A stretch of 64,000 nucleotides of DNA, from positions 2,232,001-2,296,000 of the forward strand of contig JAPFFF010000011.1 of assembly GCA_039105265.1 (NCBI GenBank), in the 5' to 3' direction. Source of the DNA: Tritrichomonas musculus. Its lineage: Eukaryota > Parabasalia > Tritrichomonadida > Tritrichomonadidae. Positions 30,771-41,933 of the stretch are shown piece after piece. Within the stretch, counting starts at the first letter, position 1; the number at the start of each line of letters is the position of its first letter. A model generated the notes under the pieces. The model was not told the DNA's origin and made no database searches. It was given only the letters and a program-made list of their open reading frames with translations. Both the position numbers and the translations under genes were made by a program.

Positions 30771-31162
30771 AGAAGAAAAAAATATTATGAATTTTTAGAA
30801 AATCTGACACTTAGTTCATCTATAGAATTACACTTTTTGAATCAAAGAAAAAAAAAAAAAAAAAAAAAATTAACATCAAAAAAGTAGCACACATTCACTT
30901 ATTATTACACAAATTGAAAAGAATATCAACTTTTGCATTAGGATATATCCTAATAATCAACAACTTTGATCAAAACAAAACAAAAAAAAATTTCATATTA
31001 TAATAATAACCTAAACATTAAATTAATAAATTATTTATTTATTTAAAAAAGAAACTTACTTGAATATATATTTCATATTTTTTTTTTTTTTTTTTTTTTT
31101 TTAAATATATGTGTGAGAGAGAACATGTGATTTAAATTAAATTAAGGACAAATATTTCTCTT

Positions 31163-33940
31163 TTAAAAGAGGAAGAAAAATGGATCAGCAGGTTCATTGT
31201 AAATCTTAAATTCGGAAGCATCACCTGGTGAATATTTATTTTGCATGATCAAGAAATTAGCTACACCATCTTCAAATTGCTTGAAGTTCATTTGTTTAGA
31301 TGTATTACCGATTGCTGATAAAGTATTAACGATGAATTCTATAAATTTATTGAACAAAGATTCATCGTTAACGTCATTTTGGAAAACAGATTGAAGAGCT
31401 TGGAATATAAAATCTTTCAACTCATTTGGGACCTCTATACCATTCATAATCAACAAACAAATATCATAAATCATTCTTATCAATGCTGTTGACGAAGGCT
31501 TATGCATTGAGTCTGCCAATGATTGAAATATAGCTACAAAAACCTTAACGCCTATTTGCATAAAAAGAGATCGCAAATCCGGAGTCTCCATTTCACGGAA
31601 GACTCTGACCACGGCATTAGCTGCTGCTTCATTAACCTCTTTATTATAACTAATTAGACCTTGACCCAAGCCAACTTTAATAATCCATTCAATATTAATA
31701 TTCGTCTTCTCAAAACTAGCCACCATATTTAATATTTCCGCAAGAGGAGCATCATCTGGAACAACTGACACGTCTTCTGGTATGATTGGGAAAACAAAAC
31801 TTTCCATGATATTTTGGAATAATGAATTCATATCAAAGAACTTCTGATTCTTACGAACCGAAGTGATGAAATTGAAGAAATAAGGAAGAATTTGACGTCT
31901 TTCAAAGAAAAGTGCAAGACATCCTTTAATTGACTCTTCTGCTGCTTGATAACTTTCATAACAGCTTATTAATGCTGCTAATGCATTTAATAGAAGCTCA
32001 ATGTCTTCAATATTAGACTCATGGGAGACAACAACAGCTTTTGCTAGTTGACAAGTTGGACCGATTACAAATGGTGCAAATTTCATCCCATATAAAACGT
32101 CATTTTGAGGCTGAGGAAGTTGATTACGTGGAACTTGATTAGGCTGTGACACTTTATATTTAGAGAGTTTTGAAATAATGAAAAGAGCAGTTCGAACAGG
32201 CTTTTCTAATGCTGGATTTTGAAGAATAGCTACAACAGGACCAAATAACTCTTGAATTTTTTGTGGTTCATTCATTTTATCTATAAGAATCAATAAACAT
32301 TCAAATATTCGAACTGCACTTTCATCAGGTAATTGAATAACAAAAGTTTCAGACATTTGAATTAAATTATCAAGAATAATTTTGGTGTCATCTGCCATAA
32401 ATAATTCGGGATCATTTCGTGCTGTGTAAAGAAGTGCATAAATGGCGGCTTGACTGAGTTTTTCTGATGAGTTTTGAAGACAACTGATTACTATTTCTAA
32501 AAATCTTCCAAAATGACCTAGTGTTGATAAAAATGAAGCCGATCGTGAAAATCCAAACATTAGAGCAATGATATATGCTTCATCATCACTTTCTATTTTA
32601 CTTTTACAATCTTCAAAAAGAACTTCAACTATTTGAACAAATGAGGCCATATCTTGCTTTGGTGCTCTAACCGACATTAGACATCCAAGTGCATAACAGA
32701 GAGATGGTGAAGAAACTTGCGGTTCAAGAAAAGTTTGAACGGCTTCATAATCTACTTCAACTAACTTAGCAAAACTGTTTTGGGCTTGAACTCTCAAAGT
32801 TCCATCTTCATCAACAGAATATGGAAGCATTTCATAAAGATTCTGCATAATTATTGGAAGCATTGGTTTAAAAATTATGGAGGAATATTTCAAAGGCATA
32901 GTATTTAAATTTTGATCTACAATTCGCTGGAAAATATCAAACCACATCATCCAAAGCTTGTTTGGAATATTATCACGAACAGATAAAATGGTTGTAATAA
33001 TCGACGTTAAATATTGCTGAGATTTAGTGTCACTTGACTGGATAATCATTTTTTCTATAGGCATCATATATCTATAACATATTGATATAGCAAATTTAAG
33101 AACAGTTGGTATGTTTGTTATCAAAAGTCCGGTTGGAAGCTTAACTGTTGATAGTGATTCTAAAATAATATATTTAAATCTATCGAATATCGATGCAGAA
33201 TCAGTTCTTCGTAAAAAAATTCTTTTTAAACAATCAACTGAAACTTGAGTAGTGCTTTGATTTATAATAAATTGTGTGAAAATTGCTTGAACAAATTCAA
33301 TTGAAATAGCTGAACCAGGAGCCCATTTAACCATTGCAGTGTAAGTGCAGATGGCTTTTTCTGCTAGTTCAGGATTAGTCAACGCAGTTTGAATTCGAGG
33401 AAGGAAAAATTCTACTTTACGATTTAATGAATTTCTAAGTTGCTGCCTTCGATGCTCTGTAATAAATTTTGATTCTTCGGAATCAGTAAAAAAGGCTTCA
33501 AGCATCAAAAAAGTAGCATTATTTTCATTATCTGGAAATAAATAAGTGTCATACCCCTCCCATTCTTCAGGAAAATCATAAACAGCAATATGAGCAAGAG
33601 CCCTAGCCAAAGTTGCAGTAATCACTAAATTATTTTCATACATAAAAATACGTTCTGAAATAAATTTAATAATTTGTTCTCGATTTTCTTTATTTACCAA
33701 TTTCCATACATGAGGTATTTTATGATCTAGAGCGAGAGCTGCAAAAAAGTGCGCAATTTGATTCTGAGATGATTTTAATATTTCGCAAGCTTGAAATATT
33801 GATGGTTGCGTTAATTCCCAAGCTTGTACATATTGTAAAGCTCCGGCAAGATTATCATCTTGATTTTGAATTGATACCATTGCATTTTCAAATTTTTCTA
33901 ATGAAAAATCGAAGTCTGGAGCTTGAGGTACTTCCTCCAT
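31163..33940 (-). CDS. Karyopherin-beta, exportin-1 (CRM1)-like, 925 aa
   Basis: The N-terminus has the importin-beta/exportin-1 N-terminal pattern: an AW ... ACEILKSSQNQIAHFFAALA helix pair, a KLVNKENREQIIKFI helix and an ARALAHIAVYDFPEEW block, as in CRM1 and related exportins. The remainder is an all-helical HEAT-type solenoid without membrane segments. Karyopherins carry cargo through nuclear pores with RanGTP. The N-terminal match is to the exportin-1 family, but 925 residues is shorter than CRM1 (about 1070) and I could not confirm the central cargo groove, so exportin-1 against another exportin or transportin is open. The stop is TAAA, and the AP-1 gamma gene lies upstream on the same strand. 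Confidence 0.85.
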   Translation of the reverse strand: MEEVPQAPDFDFSLEKFENAMVSIQNQDDNLAGALQYVQAWELTQPSIFQACEILKSSQNQIAHFFAALALDHKIPHVWKLVNKENREQIIKFISERIFMYENNLVITATLARALAHIAVYDFPEEWEGYDTYLFPDNENNATFLMLEAFFTDSEESKFITEHRRQQLRNSLNRKVEFFLPRIQTALTNPELAEKAICTYTAMVKWAPGSAISIEFVQAIFTQFIINQSTTQVSVDCLKRIFLRRTDSASIFDRFKYIILESLSTVKLPTGLLITNIPTVLKFAISICYRYMMPIEKMIIQSSDTKSQQYLTSIITTILSVRDNIPNKLWMMWFDIFQRIVDQNLNTMPLKYSSIIFKPMLPIIMQNLYEMLPYSVDEDGTLRVQAQNSFAKLVEVDYEAVQTFLEPQVSSPSLCYALGCLMSVRAPKQDMASFVQIVEVLFEDCKSKIESDDEAYIIALMFGFSRSASFLSTLGHFGRFLEIVISCLQNSSEKLSQAAIYALLYTARNDPELFMADDTKIILDNLIQMSETFVIQLPDESAVRIFECLLILIDKMNEPQKIQELFGPVVAILQNPALEKPVRTALFIISKLSKYKVSQPNQVPRNQLPQPQNDVLYGMKFAPFVIGPTCQLAKAVVVSHESNIEDIELLLNALAALISCYESYQAAEESIKGCLALFFERRQILPYFFNFITSVRKNQKFFDMNSLFQNIMESFVFPIIPEDVSVVPDDAPLAEILNMVASFEKTNINIEWIIKVGLGQGLISYNKEVNEAAANAVVRVFREMETPDLRSLFMQIGVKVFVAIFQSLADSMHKPSSTALIRMIYDICLLIMNGIEVPNELKDFIFQALQSVFQNDVNDESLFNKFIEFIVNTLSAIGNTSKQMNFKQFEDGVANFLIMQNKYSPGDASEFKIYNEPADPFFFLF

Positions 33941-34315
33941 AAAATTTTAAAATTTTTAAAAATGATTTTTTTAAGTCATATTGAAAATTCAAAGAGGCCA
34001 AATTTCGCATCAAAAAAACAAAAAATTTAAAATGTCTCAAAATAATAATGATGTTTGCTTTGAAAAAGGTATATTAAAGTGAGAAAAATTTTCTCAAATG
34101 AAGCCAATTTCTTTGACCTTACTAGATCCATTATATTTTTATTCTTATAAAATCATCATACACTGCAATAACAAATTAGATTAAAAACATAATACTTCAA
34201 TACGTTTGAGCAATAATTAAAAACATTGCGTGAAAAATTTAATTATTTATATAACCAATTCCTAATCACTTATGAAAACATTTAAATTTTATAAGATTAA
34301 TAAATTATAATTATC
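33941..34315. other. Spacer between exportin-like and AP-1 gamma genes
   Basis: About 0.38 kb of AT-rich sequence between two genes on the minus strand. Apart from the possible initiator nothing is visible. Confidence 0.6.
33960..33965 (-). promoter_or_regulatory. Possible initiator TCATTT upstream of the exportin-like gene
   Basis: On the minus strand TCATTT lies about 20-25 nt before the ATG. It matches the trichomonad Inr form but is weak evidence in A/T-rich sequence. Confidence 0.3.
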
Positions 34316-36748
34316 TCATTGAAGAGATGTTATAACACCGTTTTCTGAAAGCGGCTGACTGCCAAAGTAATAACTAACTTTAATTTGTAGATTAAATGGA
34401 GCATTTGCTAAATTATTGAGGAAAACTATCTGTGTTGTAGGTTGTGAACCTTTCGGCTTCATAACTTGCGAATCAAGAGGCTGAGCTTGAATCTGCCAAC
34501 TTGGTGAAATACGAAACTCTGTCTTTAAAGAAGAAAGTTGAGTGTTTCCTTTGTTATAATAAAGTAATCTTAATGCATATTGCTTTGGATTCTGTGGATT
34601 AGGCTGAACTTGCCCGAATATAACAAAATCATTCTTATTCATAATATCAATAGATCCAGCTGGTTTTGGAATTTCAGCGTTATTATTCGAATTCAGAGCA
34701 GCAGCAGTAGAAGCTGGTGCTGCATTTGAATGAACTTGCTGAATTGATGAACCAAGAAGATCGTCTAAGGCTGGATTTGAAGGAGTAGCCTTTGGCTGAG
34801 GACTATCAATTAAGTCAAGAAGTTCATCTTTCATCGATGAATTATTTGCTGCTTTTGTTTCTGTTTTCTGTGGGACTAAGCTTGAATCATCAATCATTGA
34901 TAATAATAGATCATCTTCACCTTTGTTTGAATCAGCAGTAGGACCAATATCGAGTAATGACTGTGAGCTATTAGCATTATTATTAATAATATTTGCTGTT
35001 CTTTCTTCAGAAACAGCTTCTGAATTTACAATTGGCATTAAGACTAAAGAAGAAATATTAGGAGACATCAAAAGACGTGCCATCTCACCTGCCCTTTGCT
35101 GAACTTCCAAATCATTTGACTCAGAAACTTCATTTAAAAAGTTTACAGTATCTTGAATTGTGTTCAAGCGAAGTGCAAGCTTGGCCAATGCTGTAATTAT
35201 ATACAATTTAGTTTCAACAGTTGTTTGTGGAAGATTAATTATTGATTTAAAAGGAGCAGAAATAAGACCATCTTTATCTTCCTTACAAAATTCACCAAGA
35301 ACAAATGCACTGACTTGTATAAGGCTCTGGTTATCACCATATAATGAAAGCGACTCACGAAGTTTGTTAACAGCATGTCCTTGTAAATCTGGTGATTTTG
35401 AAATAAGCTCACAGAAAGAACTAATTATGTCTGAACTAACATAGTTACCACTTTCTATGAGAATGTGATGAACTGTATTAAAGTTCCATTCAGCAGTTGG
35501 AGCAAAACGTTGGGATGCTGTGTAAATTTTAGAGATGAGCTCAGTTCGAAATTCTGCATCTGCAAGCTTAACATAGGCAAGAATTTCTGGCACAAGAGTT
35601 TCAACATTTTGCTCATCAATAAGAGCTGAAATCACATCTAAAGCTCGACGACGAACAGATGGATCGTTATGATTCAAGCATTGAACAATTTGCATTTTAT
35701 AACGTTGTAATGCCATTGAGTCAACACTTCCTCTATTGATCATTGATTGTTCAAGATTAAGAACACGAGCAAAAGATGATAATGCAGAATAAAGGACATT
35801 TGGATCTCGCATTGATAATAAACGACCAACCTGATTAAAAGCAAGACCTCTTAATGAAGGCTTTGTTGATACAGTAACTATTGTATCTAAAGCTTGGTAA
35901 AGAACAGCCCTTCCTGTATTTCGTCTTGTTTCTGCAGAACTAATAATTGATTGTAAAATGCCATCAAGTTCATCGCTACCTTTTCTAAGTAATGCGAGTG
36001 CCTGAAGTGTTTTAATAAGCATCATTGGATCATTAAAAAGTCCATAATTAAATTCTCTTGAACCGCGTGAATTTGATAAGTTTTTCAAAATTTTAGTAAA
36101 TGGAATTGAAAACTGAGACCAGGTTTGAACAAGTTTTGGTTCATTTTCAATCATTGCAATAACAAGATTCATTCCCGAAATAATTACGCCATGCGAATTT
36201 TGATTAAGTAAACGTTGAACAGTGTTTTTAAACGAATCAGTTAAATCAGGATTTTTCCTAACAATTCTGACAATAGCCATTCCTGCTCGTTTCATAACAA
36301 TCGAATATCTTGATCCAACAAGCTTTTGAACTTCTGAAGCAACTGAGCGTGTAACTTCTGCAGATCCACAATTTGCAATAAAAGTTAACGCAAGACATTG
36401 AATATTAGGATCTGGACTTTGAAGATCGTGAAGTAAAGTTTGAGTAACAAGAACCGATAATTCTGCATTTTCATCTAAAATAACACTAGCACCAATGTAT
36501 CCAACCCTTTTATACGAAAATCGATCATGAGTCATAAGAGTAATAGCTTCCATTTGTCCCCATGATAAGTTTTCACCAAGCATATCAAGAAAAACAAGCT
36601 TAGAGACAACACGTGGTCGAAGTTCAGGATCACCATCTCGAACATATGCCCGAATATGAGCTTCTTCAGTTTTCATAAGAAAACGTTCTTGTTCTATTGA
36701 ATCTGCCATTCGCATTGCATTAATAAATTCATCAAGTGGCTGTGACAT
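34316..36748 (-). CDS. AP-1 clathrin adaptor gamma subunit (gamma-adaptin), 810 aa
   Basis: The N-terminal 600 residues are an adaptin trunk solenoid (EEAHIRAYVRDGDPELRPRV, KLVFLDMLGENLSWGQMEAI, MTHDRFSYKRVGYIGASVIL). A Ser/Asn-rich hinge follows with SLLDIG and DDLLLSMIDD, possible clathrin-box or acidic dileucine-like elements. The last 110 residues form a gamma-ear (FVIFGQVQPNPQNPKQYALR ... FNLQIKVSYYFGSQPLSENG), which binds accessory proteins. The short ear distinguishes gamma from alpha-adaptin. AP-1 sorts cargo between the trans-Golgi and endosomes with Arf1, which fits the ArfGAP in the same window. The ATG at 36748 (MSQPLDEF) is the family start; an upstream in-frame TTG is not needed. 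Confidence 0.95.
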   Translation of the reverse strand: MSQPLDEFINAMRMADSIEQERFLMKTEEAHIRAYVRDGDPELRPRVVSKLVFLDMLGENLSWGQMEAITLMTHDRFSYKRVGYIGASVILDENAELSVLVTQTLLHDLQSPDPNIQCLALTFIANCGSAEVTRSVASEVQKLVGSRYSIVMKRAGMAIVRIVRKNPDLTDSFKNTVQRLLNQNSHGVIISGMNLVIAMIENEPKLVQTWSQFSIPFTKILKNLSNSRGSREFNYGLFNDPMMLIKTLQALALLRKGSDELDGILQSIISSAETRRNTGRAVLYQALDTIVTVSTKPSLRGLAFNQVGRLLSMRDPNVLYSALSSFARVLNLEQSMINRGSVDSMALQRYKMQIVQCLNHNDPSVRRRALDVISALIDEQNVETLVPEILAYVKLADAEFRTELISKIYTASQRFAPTAEWNFNTVHHILIESGNYVSSDIISSFCELISKSPDLQGHAVNKLRESLSLYGDNQSLIQVSAFVLGEFCKEDKDGLISAPFKSIINLPQTTVETKLYIITALAKLALRLNTIQDTVNFLNEVSESNDLEVQQRAGEMARLLMSPNISSLVLMPIVNSEAVSEERTANIINNNANSSQSLLDIGPTADSNKGEDDLLLSMIDDSSLVPQKTETKAANNSSMKDELLDLIDSPQPKATPSNPALDDLLGSSIQQVHSNAAPASTAAALNSNNNAEIPKPAGSIDIMNKNDFVIFGQVQPNPQNPKQYALRLLYYNKGNTQLSSLKTEFRISPSWQIQAQPLDSQVMKPKGSQPTTQIVFLNNLANAPFNLQIKVSYYFGSQPLSENGVITSLQ

Positions 36749-37973
36749 TTGATTGTTTAAAAAATCAAAAAATATGATCAATATTGACCTAGAGAACTTT
36801 TTAAATTAACCATGATTTTTAGTCCTTCAAAAAATCCAGAAAAAAATCACAAGCAATTCATCCAAATACTAGTCACGAATATATATGTCACCATTTGAAT
36901 TGAATAAGCGCAATAAATTTCATAATTATGTATTAAATAATAGCATAATAATTCAAATTGCTCCAAATGATTTTGAATGAATTCTATTCAAAAAGTTTAG
37001 AGTATCAAAAAAAATATATTCAAAAATTCGGTTATACAATATAATTAAAATATACTAATATAAATCAATTAATATATAATATAAAAGTATTATTAAAATA
37101 TAATATAATAGTTTTTTGTATTTACATAAGATAATTCATTAAACTTAATAATTCAATAAGATATAAATAAAAAATTATGCAACCAATTCACATATTAAAA
37201 TGAATGAATAAATGGACATACACATTGAAAAATATCAAAATGTTTTTTGATGGGCAAAGAGTATTTATAGCCAAATTTTAATAAAAAAAAGCAAACAAAT
37301 AAAACCAATATTAGTTTCTTTAACATAGTATATTTAATAAATTATAGTAAATTTTGATTTTTCCTTTTCCGAACAATCATAGATTTTCATTTTCTAATCA
37401 TTTTATCTTATTCATTTGTTAATTTAGACAATCTTATGAATAACAGTTTTTTAAAATCATGAAATTAACATTATTCTATTATTTATTTGCTCATTATTTT
37501 CAATCTGGAAATAATTAAAATTTATTAATTTCAAAACCTTACTAGCTATACATATTTATTATTAAAAAAAAAATATTAATTTATTCTCAAAAATGTTATC
37601 AAGAACGTTCAGCGACAAGATAAAAAAAAATGCTTTATCTTAAATCAGAGAGTTTGAATAAAACAAATTCTTTTTGAATAGTTTATTTAAATACTTTTCT
37701 GAAAAAATCATTATTATTGGCAATTCAATTTTGAATTAATAAAAATATAAAAAAAATAATTATTTAAATTTTGAGACATATTTAATTTCGTTGTTAATCT
37801 CATTTGCTCTGTACCTTGATTAATATCAAATATAATTGTTTAATTAGATATAAATATAATAATATACTAAAAATATATAAATTATTCAGGAGAAAGTATT
37901 AAATTATTCTATATTTTCATCAAAAGAGATAGAATTTTTTGTTCTCATTTCACAAATAATTTATTTATTAGAA
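36749..37973. other. Divergent intergenic region, AT-rich
   Basis: A 1.2-kb region between the divergent AP-1 gamma and P4-ATPase genes, so it holds both promoters. It is nearly all A/T with runs of ATATAA. I see no coding frame or clear repeat. A TCATTT at 37945 is a candidate initiator for the P4 gene. Confidence 0.6.
37945..37950 (+). promoter_or_regulatory. Possible initiator TCATTT upstream of the P4-ATPase
   Basis: TCATTT lies 27 nt before the ATG at 37974. It matches the trichomonad Inr form; chance occurrence cannot be excluded. Confidence 0.3.
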
Positions 37974-40900
37974 ATGAGTAATTGTTGTAAGTGCAAGAAA
38001 AATAAGAAGAATAAAAACGATCAGAACGAGAGCGATGGAAGATTTATCAGGCTTCATCAAACACTAAACGAAAAGAAAAAGCCGATTTTCATTAACAATC
38101 GAATCAAAACAACAAAATATACAATATTAACTTTTTTACCAAAGAACTTATTCGAACAATTTACACGTATTGCAAACTTTTACTTCCTTATCATCGTTGC
38201 GCTTCTTTATGTTCCAGGTGTACCAATTAGCGCAGGCGTGGCAATTGTACCTTTAATCATTGTTGTTGGTATTTCAGCTATTCGTGAAGCAATTGAAGAT
38301 TTTCTCCGTTACAGATCTGATCAAAAAGTCAATGCTACTATAGGGCATAAACTTGATACAGGAAGATTCGCAGATACGAAATGGCAAGATATTTTAGTAG
38401 GCGATTTTATTCTAATCCGCAAAGATGAACAAGTTCCAGCTGATGTAGTTTTATTTTCTACCGATACTCCTGAAGGTGTTGCATATGTTGACACTTGCAA
38501 CCTTGATGGAGAAACTAATTTAAAGGTTCGACAAGCGCTTCCATTGACAGCATCTTTACAAACAGCAGCAGATGTTGCTAATTTTAACGGTGACATCAGA
38601 TGTGATGATTGCAACAACATGTTATATACTTTTCATGGTTGTCTTGAAACAAATGGTCAACAATATCCATTAGAGAACAAGCAGGTTCTTCTCCGTGGCT
38701 GCGTACTTAGGAACACCCAATTTGCAATTGGAGCTGTTGTTTATACTGGTTTAGAAACCAAATTAATGATGAATTCAAGTGCAGCTCGTACAAAACGCTC
38801 AAATTTGGAAAGAAGTTTAAATGTCAAACTTTTATCAGTTTTTGCATTTATTATTGTCTGGGCAATAATTGCAGCTGCTTGCGGCTTTTCATTCCAACTG
38901 AAACACTTTAAAGTTGACGGATACTGGTATTTCTACCAAGATGACCTAAGCACAGGTGCAAAAGTTGGACACTTTTTCATTCTTTTAGTTTCCAATATTG
39001 TTATTATTAATGCTATGATCCCAATCTCACTTTATGTTACCTTAGAAATTGTTCGTGTTTTCCAATCACTCTTTGTATCATGGGATGCAACAATGTATGA
39101 TGTTGAAACAGAGACTGGTGCACAAGCGCGAACTTCAAATATATCTGATGATCTTGGTCAAATTGAATATGTATTTTCCGATAAAACAGGAACCCTTACA
39201 TGCAACGTTATGGAGTTTATGAAATGCAGTATAGCAGGACAAATGTATGGAACTGGTACAACTGAAGTTGCATTTGCAGCAGCGAAGCGAAGAGGTATGC
39301 AAATTGAACCACCAAACCGAAATGGAAAAGCATTCCGTGATGCCAGATTCCAGCAAATGATTTCAAGTGGCAACCCTCCAGAAGAAGTTCGAAACTTTCT
39401 TTGGCTTCTTTCCATTTGCCACTCAGTTATACCCGAAGAAGATTCAACTCAACCATATGGCATCGCTTTTCAAGCTTCTTCACCAGATGAAGCAGCACTT
39501 GTTAAAGCAGCAGCAGATTTTGGCTACGTTTTTACTAACAGAACACCAACATCGGTCACGTTAAAAGTTAATGGACGTGAAGTTGTTGTTCCAGTTCTTG
39601 CAGTTCTTGAATTTTCATCAGAAAGAAAACGATCTTCCGTTATTATTAGACATCCAGAGACAAACAAAATTGTTCTTTTCTGCAAAGGTGCTGATGATTT
39701 GATATATCAGCGTCTTCAAAAAGATTCACCAAATCAATTCCAAACAAAAGAGCACTTAAAGCAATTTGCAGCTGATGGTTTAAGAACTTTGTGCTTGGCA
39801 TATCGTAATATTGATGAGAATTTCTACAAAGAATGGAGTGAAAGATTCAATGAAGCAAGTTGCGCTATTCAAAACAGAGAAGAAAGAGTGAATGAAGTTT
39901 GTAATGAAATTGAATCTGATCTTCATCTTCTTGGCGCAACAGCCATTGAAGATAAGCTTCAATTAGATGTACCAGATACAATTGAAGCTTTATTAGCAGG
40001 ACATGTCAATGTATGGGTTATTACAGGAGATAAACGTGAAACAGCAATTAACATTGGCTTTGCTTGTTCTTTACTATCATCTGATATGAGATTAATCACT
40101 CTTGACTCAAGCGATCCAAATGTTTTATTAAATCAAATGAACTCCGCCTTAAGTGATAATGAAAACAAATTAGCTCTTGTTGCCAGTGGTTCATCACTTT
40201 ACTTCCTTCTTCAAGATGATCAAATTGAAAGTTTCTTCTTATTGGCCCAAAAGTGTCAATCAGTTGTATGCTGCCGTGTTTCTCCTCTTCAAAAAGCATC
40301 AATTGTGAAAATGATGAGAAAGAAGACTAAGAAATTAACTCTCGCTATCGGTGATGGTGCAAATGATGTTGGAATGATCCTTGAAGCAAACGTTGGAGTT
40401 GGAATTTCAGGAAAAGAAGGAAGACAAGCTGTTTTATCATCTGATTATTCAATTGCACAATTCCGTTATCTTAAGAGACTACTCATGGTTCATGGTCGTC
40501 TTAACTTTTATAGAAACGTCGATCTTGTTAACTATAGTTTTTACAAGAATATGTGCTTCTCATTTTGCCAAATATTATTCCAGTTCTTCTCATCATTTTC
40601 AGGAAACACAGTTTATGACTCATTTTTATATACAATCTTTAATGTTATCTTTACATCAATTCCACCAGTTGTTTATGCAGCAGCAGAACGTGATGTTGGT
40701 CTTGAATCAATGATGCATATCCCAGAACTTTATTACTTTGATGGACAAAGACCTTGGATGATGAGTGTTGGTCGATTCATCATCAATCTTATTATTGCTA
40801 TTCTCCACGCTCTCATTGTTTACTTTGTTACATATCTTGGAGTAGCTCCATTCCAGAAAAGTGACGGAAAAATGCTCGGACTTACACAATTTGGTATAAC

Positions 40901-41483
40901 TCTTTATGGATGCGTTGTTTTGATTGTCAACATTCGAATTGCTTCAATGTGTCATTATTGGACATGGATGCATCATGTCTTCATTTGGGGAAGTATTGCT
41001 ATATTCCCTCTCGCTGTTGTTGTTGTCAATTACATTCCATTTTCAATGGAAGTTTATCAGCAAGGCCTTGAAGTATTTAAACAAGCTTCATTCTACGCAT
41101 CAGTCATCGGAACAGCCATTTTTGCCATTTTACCTGTTATTACAATTGATGCCATTCATAACTCACTCAACATTGTTACTAATCACGTCCTCCTTCATGA
41201 AAAGACTAAGAGACATACAAATGTTAGGAAATTTGTTGATGAATTCTATCCACCACCTCCACCACAAACTGAAAATATTGTCTATCCTGACAATGCAAAT
41301 GAAACTGGTTATAACTTCGATGAGCCTGTACCATTATCTACTTCAACCAGATATAAGACTGTTCTTAACATGCCATTATTTGAGCCAGAATCAAATGAAC
41401 CACATATCAATGAATATAATTTCCAAACTTCGCCGATAATGAGGCAAAAACATATTTCTACTTTTGGTCTCGACCAGCTTTGA
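37974..41483 (+). CDS. P4-type ATPase, phospholipid flippase, 1169 aa
   Basis: All P-type hallmarks are present: LDGETNLK (the actuator DGET loop of P4 enzymes), VFSDKTGTLTCN with the phosphorylated Asp403, VWVITGDKRETAINIG, and AIGDGANDVGMI. The PISLYVTLEIVRVFQ segment in the fourth membrane helix (PISL) is the lipid-specific signature that separates P4 flippases from cation pumps. About ten membrane segments are visible and the length is normal. P4-ATPases move aminophospholipids to the cytosolic leaflet, usually with a CDC50-type partner, which is not in this window. It is likely active. The gene is divergent from AP-1 gamma. Confidence 0.97.
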   Translation: MSNCCKCKKNKKNKNDQNESDGRFIRLHQTLNEKKKPIFINNRIKTTKYTILTFLPKNLFEQFTRIANFYFLIIVALLYVPGVPISAGVAIVPLIIVVGISAIREAIEDFLRYRSDQKVNATIGHKLDTGRFADTKWQDILVGDFILIRKDEQVPADVVLFSTDTPEGVAYVDTCNLDGETNLKVRQALPLTASLQTAADVANFNGDIRCDDCNNMLYTFHGCLETNGQQYPLENKQVLLRGCVLRNTQFAIGAVVYTGLETKLMMNSSAARTKRSNLERSLNVKLLSVFAFIIVWAIIAAACGFSFQLKHFKVDGYWYFYQDDLSTGAKVGHFFILLVSNIVIINAMIPISLYVTLEIVRVFQSLFVSWDATMYDVETETGAQARTSNISDDLGQIEYVFSDKTGTLTCNVMEFMKCSIAGQMYGTGTTEVAFAAAKRRGMQIEPPNRNGKAFRDARFQQMISSGNPPEEVRNFLWLLSICHSVIPEEDSTQPYGIAFQASSPDEAALVKAAADFGYVFTNRTPTSVTLKVNGREVVVPVLAVLEFSSERKRSSVIIRHPETNKIVLFCKGADDLIYQRLQKDSPNQFQTKEHLKQFAADGLRTLCLAYRNIDENFYKEWSERFNEASCAIQNREERVNEVCNEIESDLHLLGATAIEDKLQLDVPDTIEALLAGHVNVWVITGDKRETAINIGFACSLLSSDMRLITLDSSDPNVLLNQMNSALSDNENKLALVASGSSLYFLLQDDQIESFFLLAQKCQSVVCCRVSPLQKASIVKMMRKKTKKLTLAIGDGANDVGMILEANVGVGISGKEGRQAVLSSDYSIAQFRYLKRLLMVHGRLNFYRNVDLVNYSFYKNMCFSFCQILFQFFSSFSGNTVYDSFLYTIFNVIFTSIPPVVYAAAERDVGLESMMHIPELYYFDGQRPWMMSVGRFIINLIIAILHALIVYFVTYLGVAPFQKSDGKMLGLTQFGITLYGCVVLIVNIRIASMCHYWTWMHHVFIWGSIAIFPLAVVVVNYIPFSMEVYQQGLEVFKQASFYASVIGTAIFAILPVITIDAIHNSLNIVTNHVLLHEKTKRHTNVRKFVDEFYPPPPPQTENIVYPDNANETGYNFDEPVPLSTSTRYKTVLNMPLFEPESNEPHINEYNFQTSPIMRQKHISTFGLDQL

Positions 41484-41933
41484 TTTTTATTCTATTTTAT
41501 TTTATTGAATATATTATTTAAAAAAAAAAATACTTTATTCACGTTTTATGATTTTTTTTTTTTTTTTTTTTTTTTTGAAAAGTATAATGATTTGTTGAAT
41601 TCATTTATAACACATATGGAAACATTTGAACACAGAATTAGTGTATTTTTATTTCGATATCATGTTTTTTTTTCTTGATGAATAATATTTTATTGCACTT
41701 TAGCATTTAATACAATGCATTTTATTGACGGGTGATGAACTACTTGCCGATCATTCTTTTGCTTTAATAACTCTAAAAGAACACTTCATTAAAATAATAT
41801 TCACAAAAGAAAACTTTGAATAAGTATTTGAATGAAACAAAATTTTGTAATCAACTTTTTCACTTTAAATTAATCGTTAATTATTTGTAATATAATTTCT
41901 AGCGGTTATTGAAAAAGTTAATCATTTAAATTT
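41484..41933. other. Spacer between P4-ATPase and LCAT-like genes
   Basis: About 0.45 kb with T-rich stretches, including a run of more than 20 T near 41551-41576. The initiator-like TCATTT at 41922-41927 belongs to the next gene. Confidence 0.6.
41922..41927 (+). promoter_or_regulatory. Initiator-like motif TCATTT upstream of the LCAT-like gene
   Basis: TCATTT lies with its A ten bases before the ATG at 41934, inside the 5-20 nt leader range typical for trichomonads. Short motif, so moderate confidence. Confidence 0.5.

Larger units (their letters stand above)
21189..31162. other. 10-kb gene-poor region with repeats and MITE-like elements
   Basis: Between GDI and the exportin-like gene no intact protein gene is visible; the open frames are short, AT-rich and lack recognisable domains. 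The region holds an RBR-type relic (21.5-21.7 kb), paired foldback repeats, two tandem-hairpin loci, three TTAA-flanked inverted-repeat elements (25.7-27.9 kb), a foldback near 28.2 kb and a coding-like but decayed patch (29.0-30.8 kb). The rest is AT-rich sequence in which I see nothing. Confidence 0.8.

Noticed and set aside
36749-36781. 11-residue N-terminal extension of gamma-adaptin
   Set aside because: It would start at TTG; the ATG at 36748 gives the usual adaptin start.
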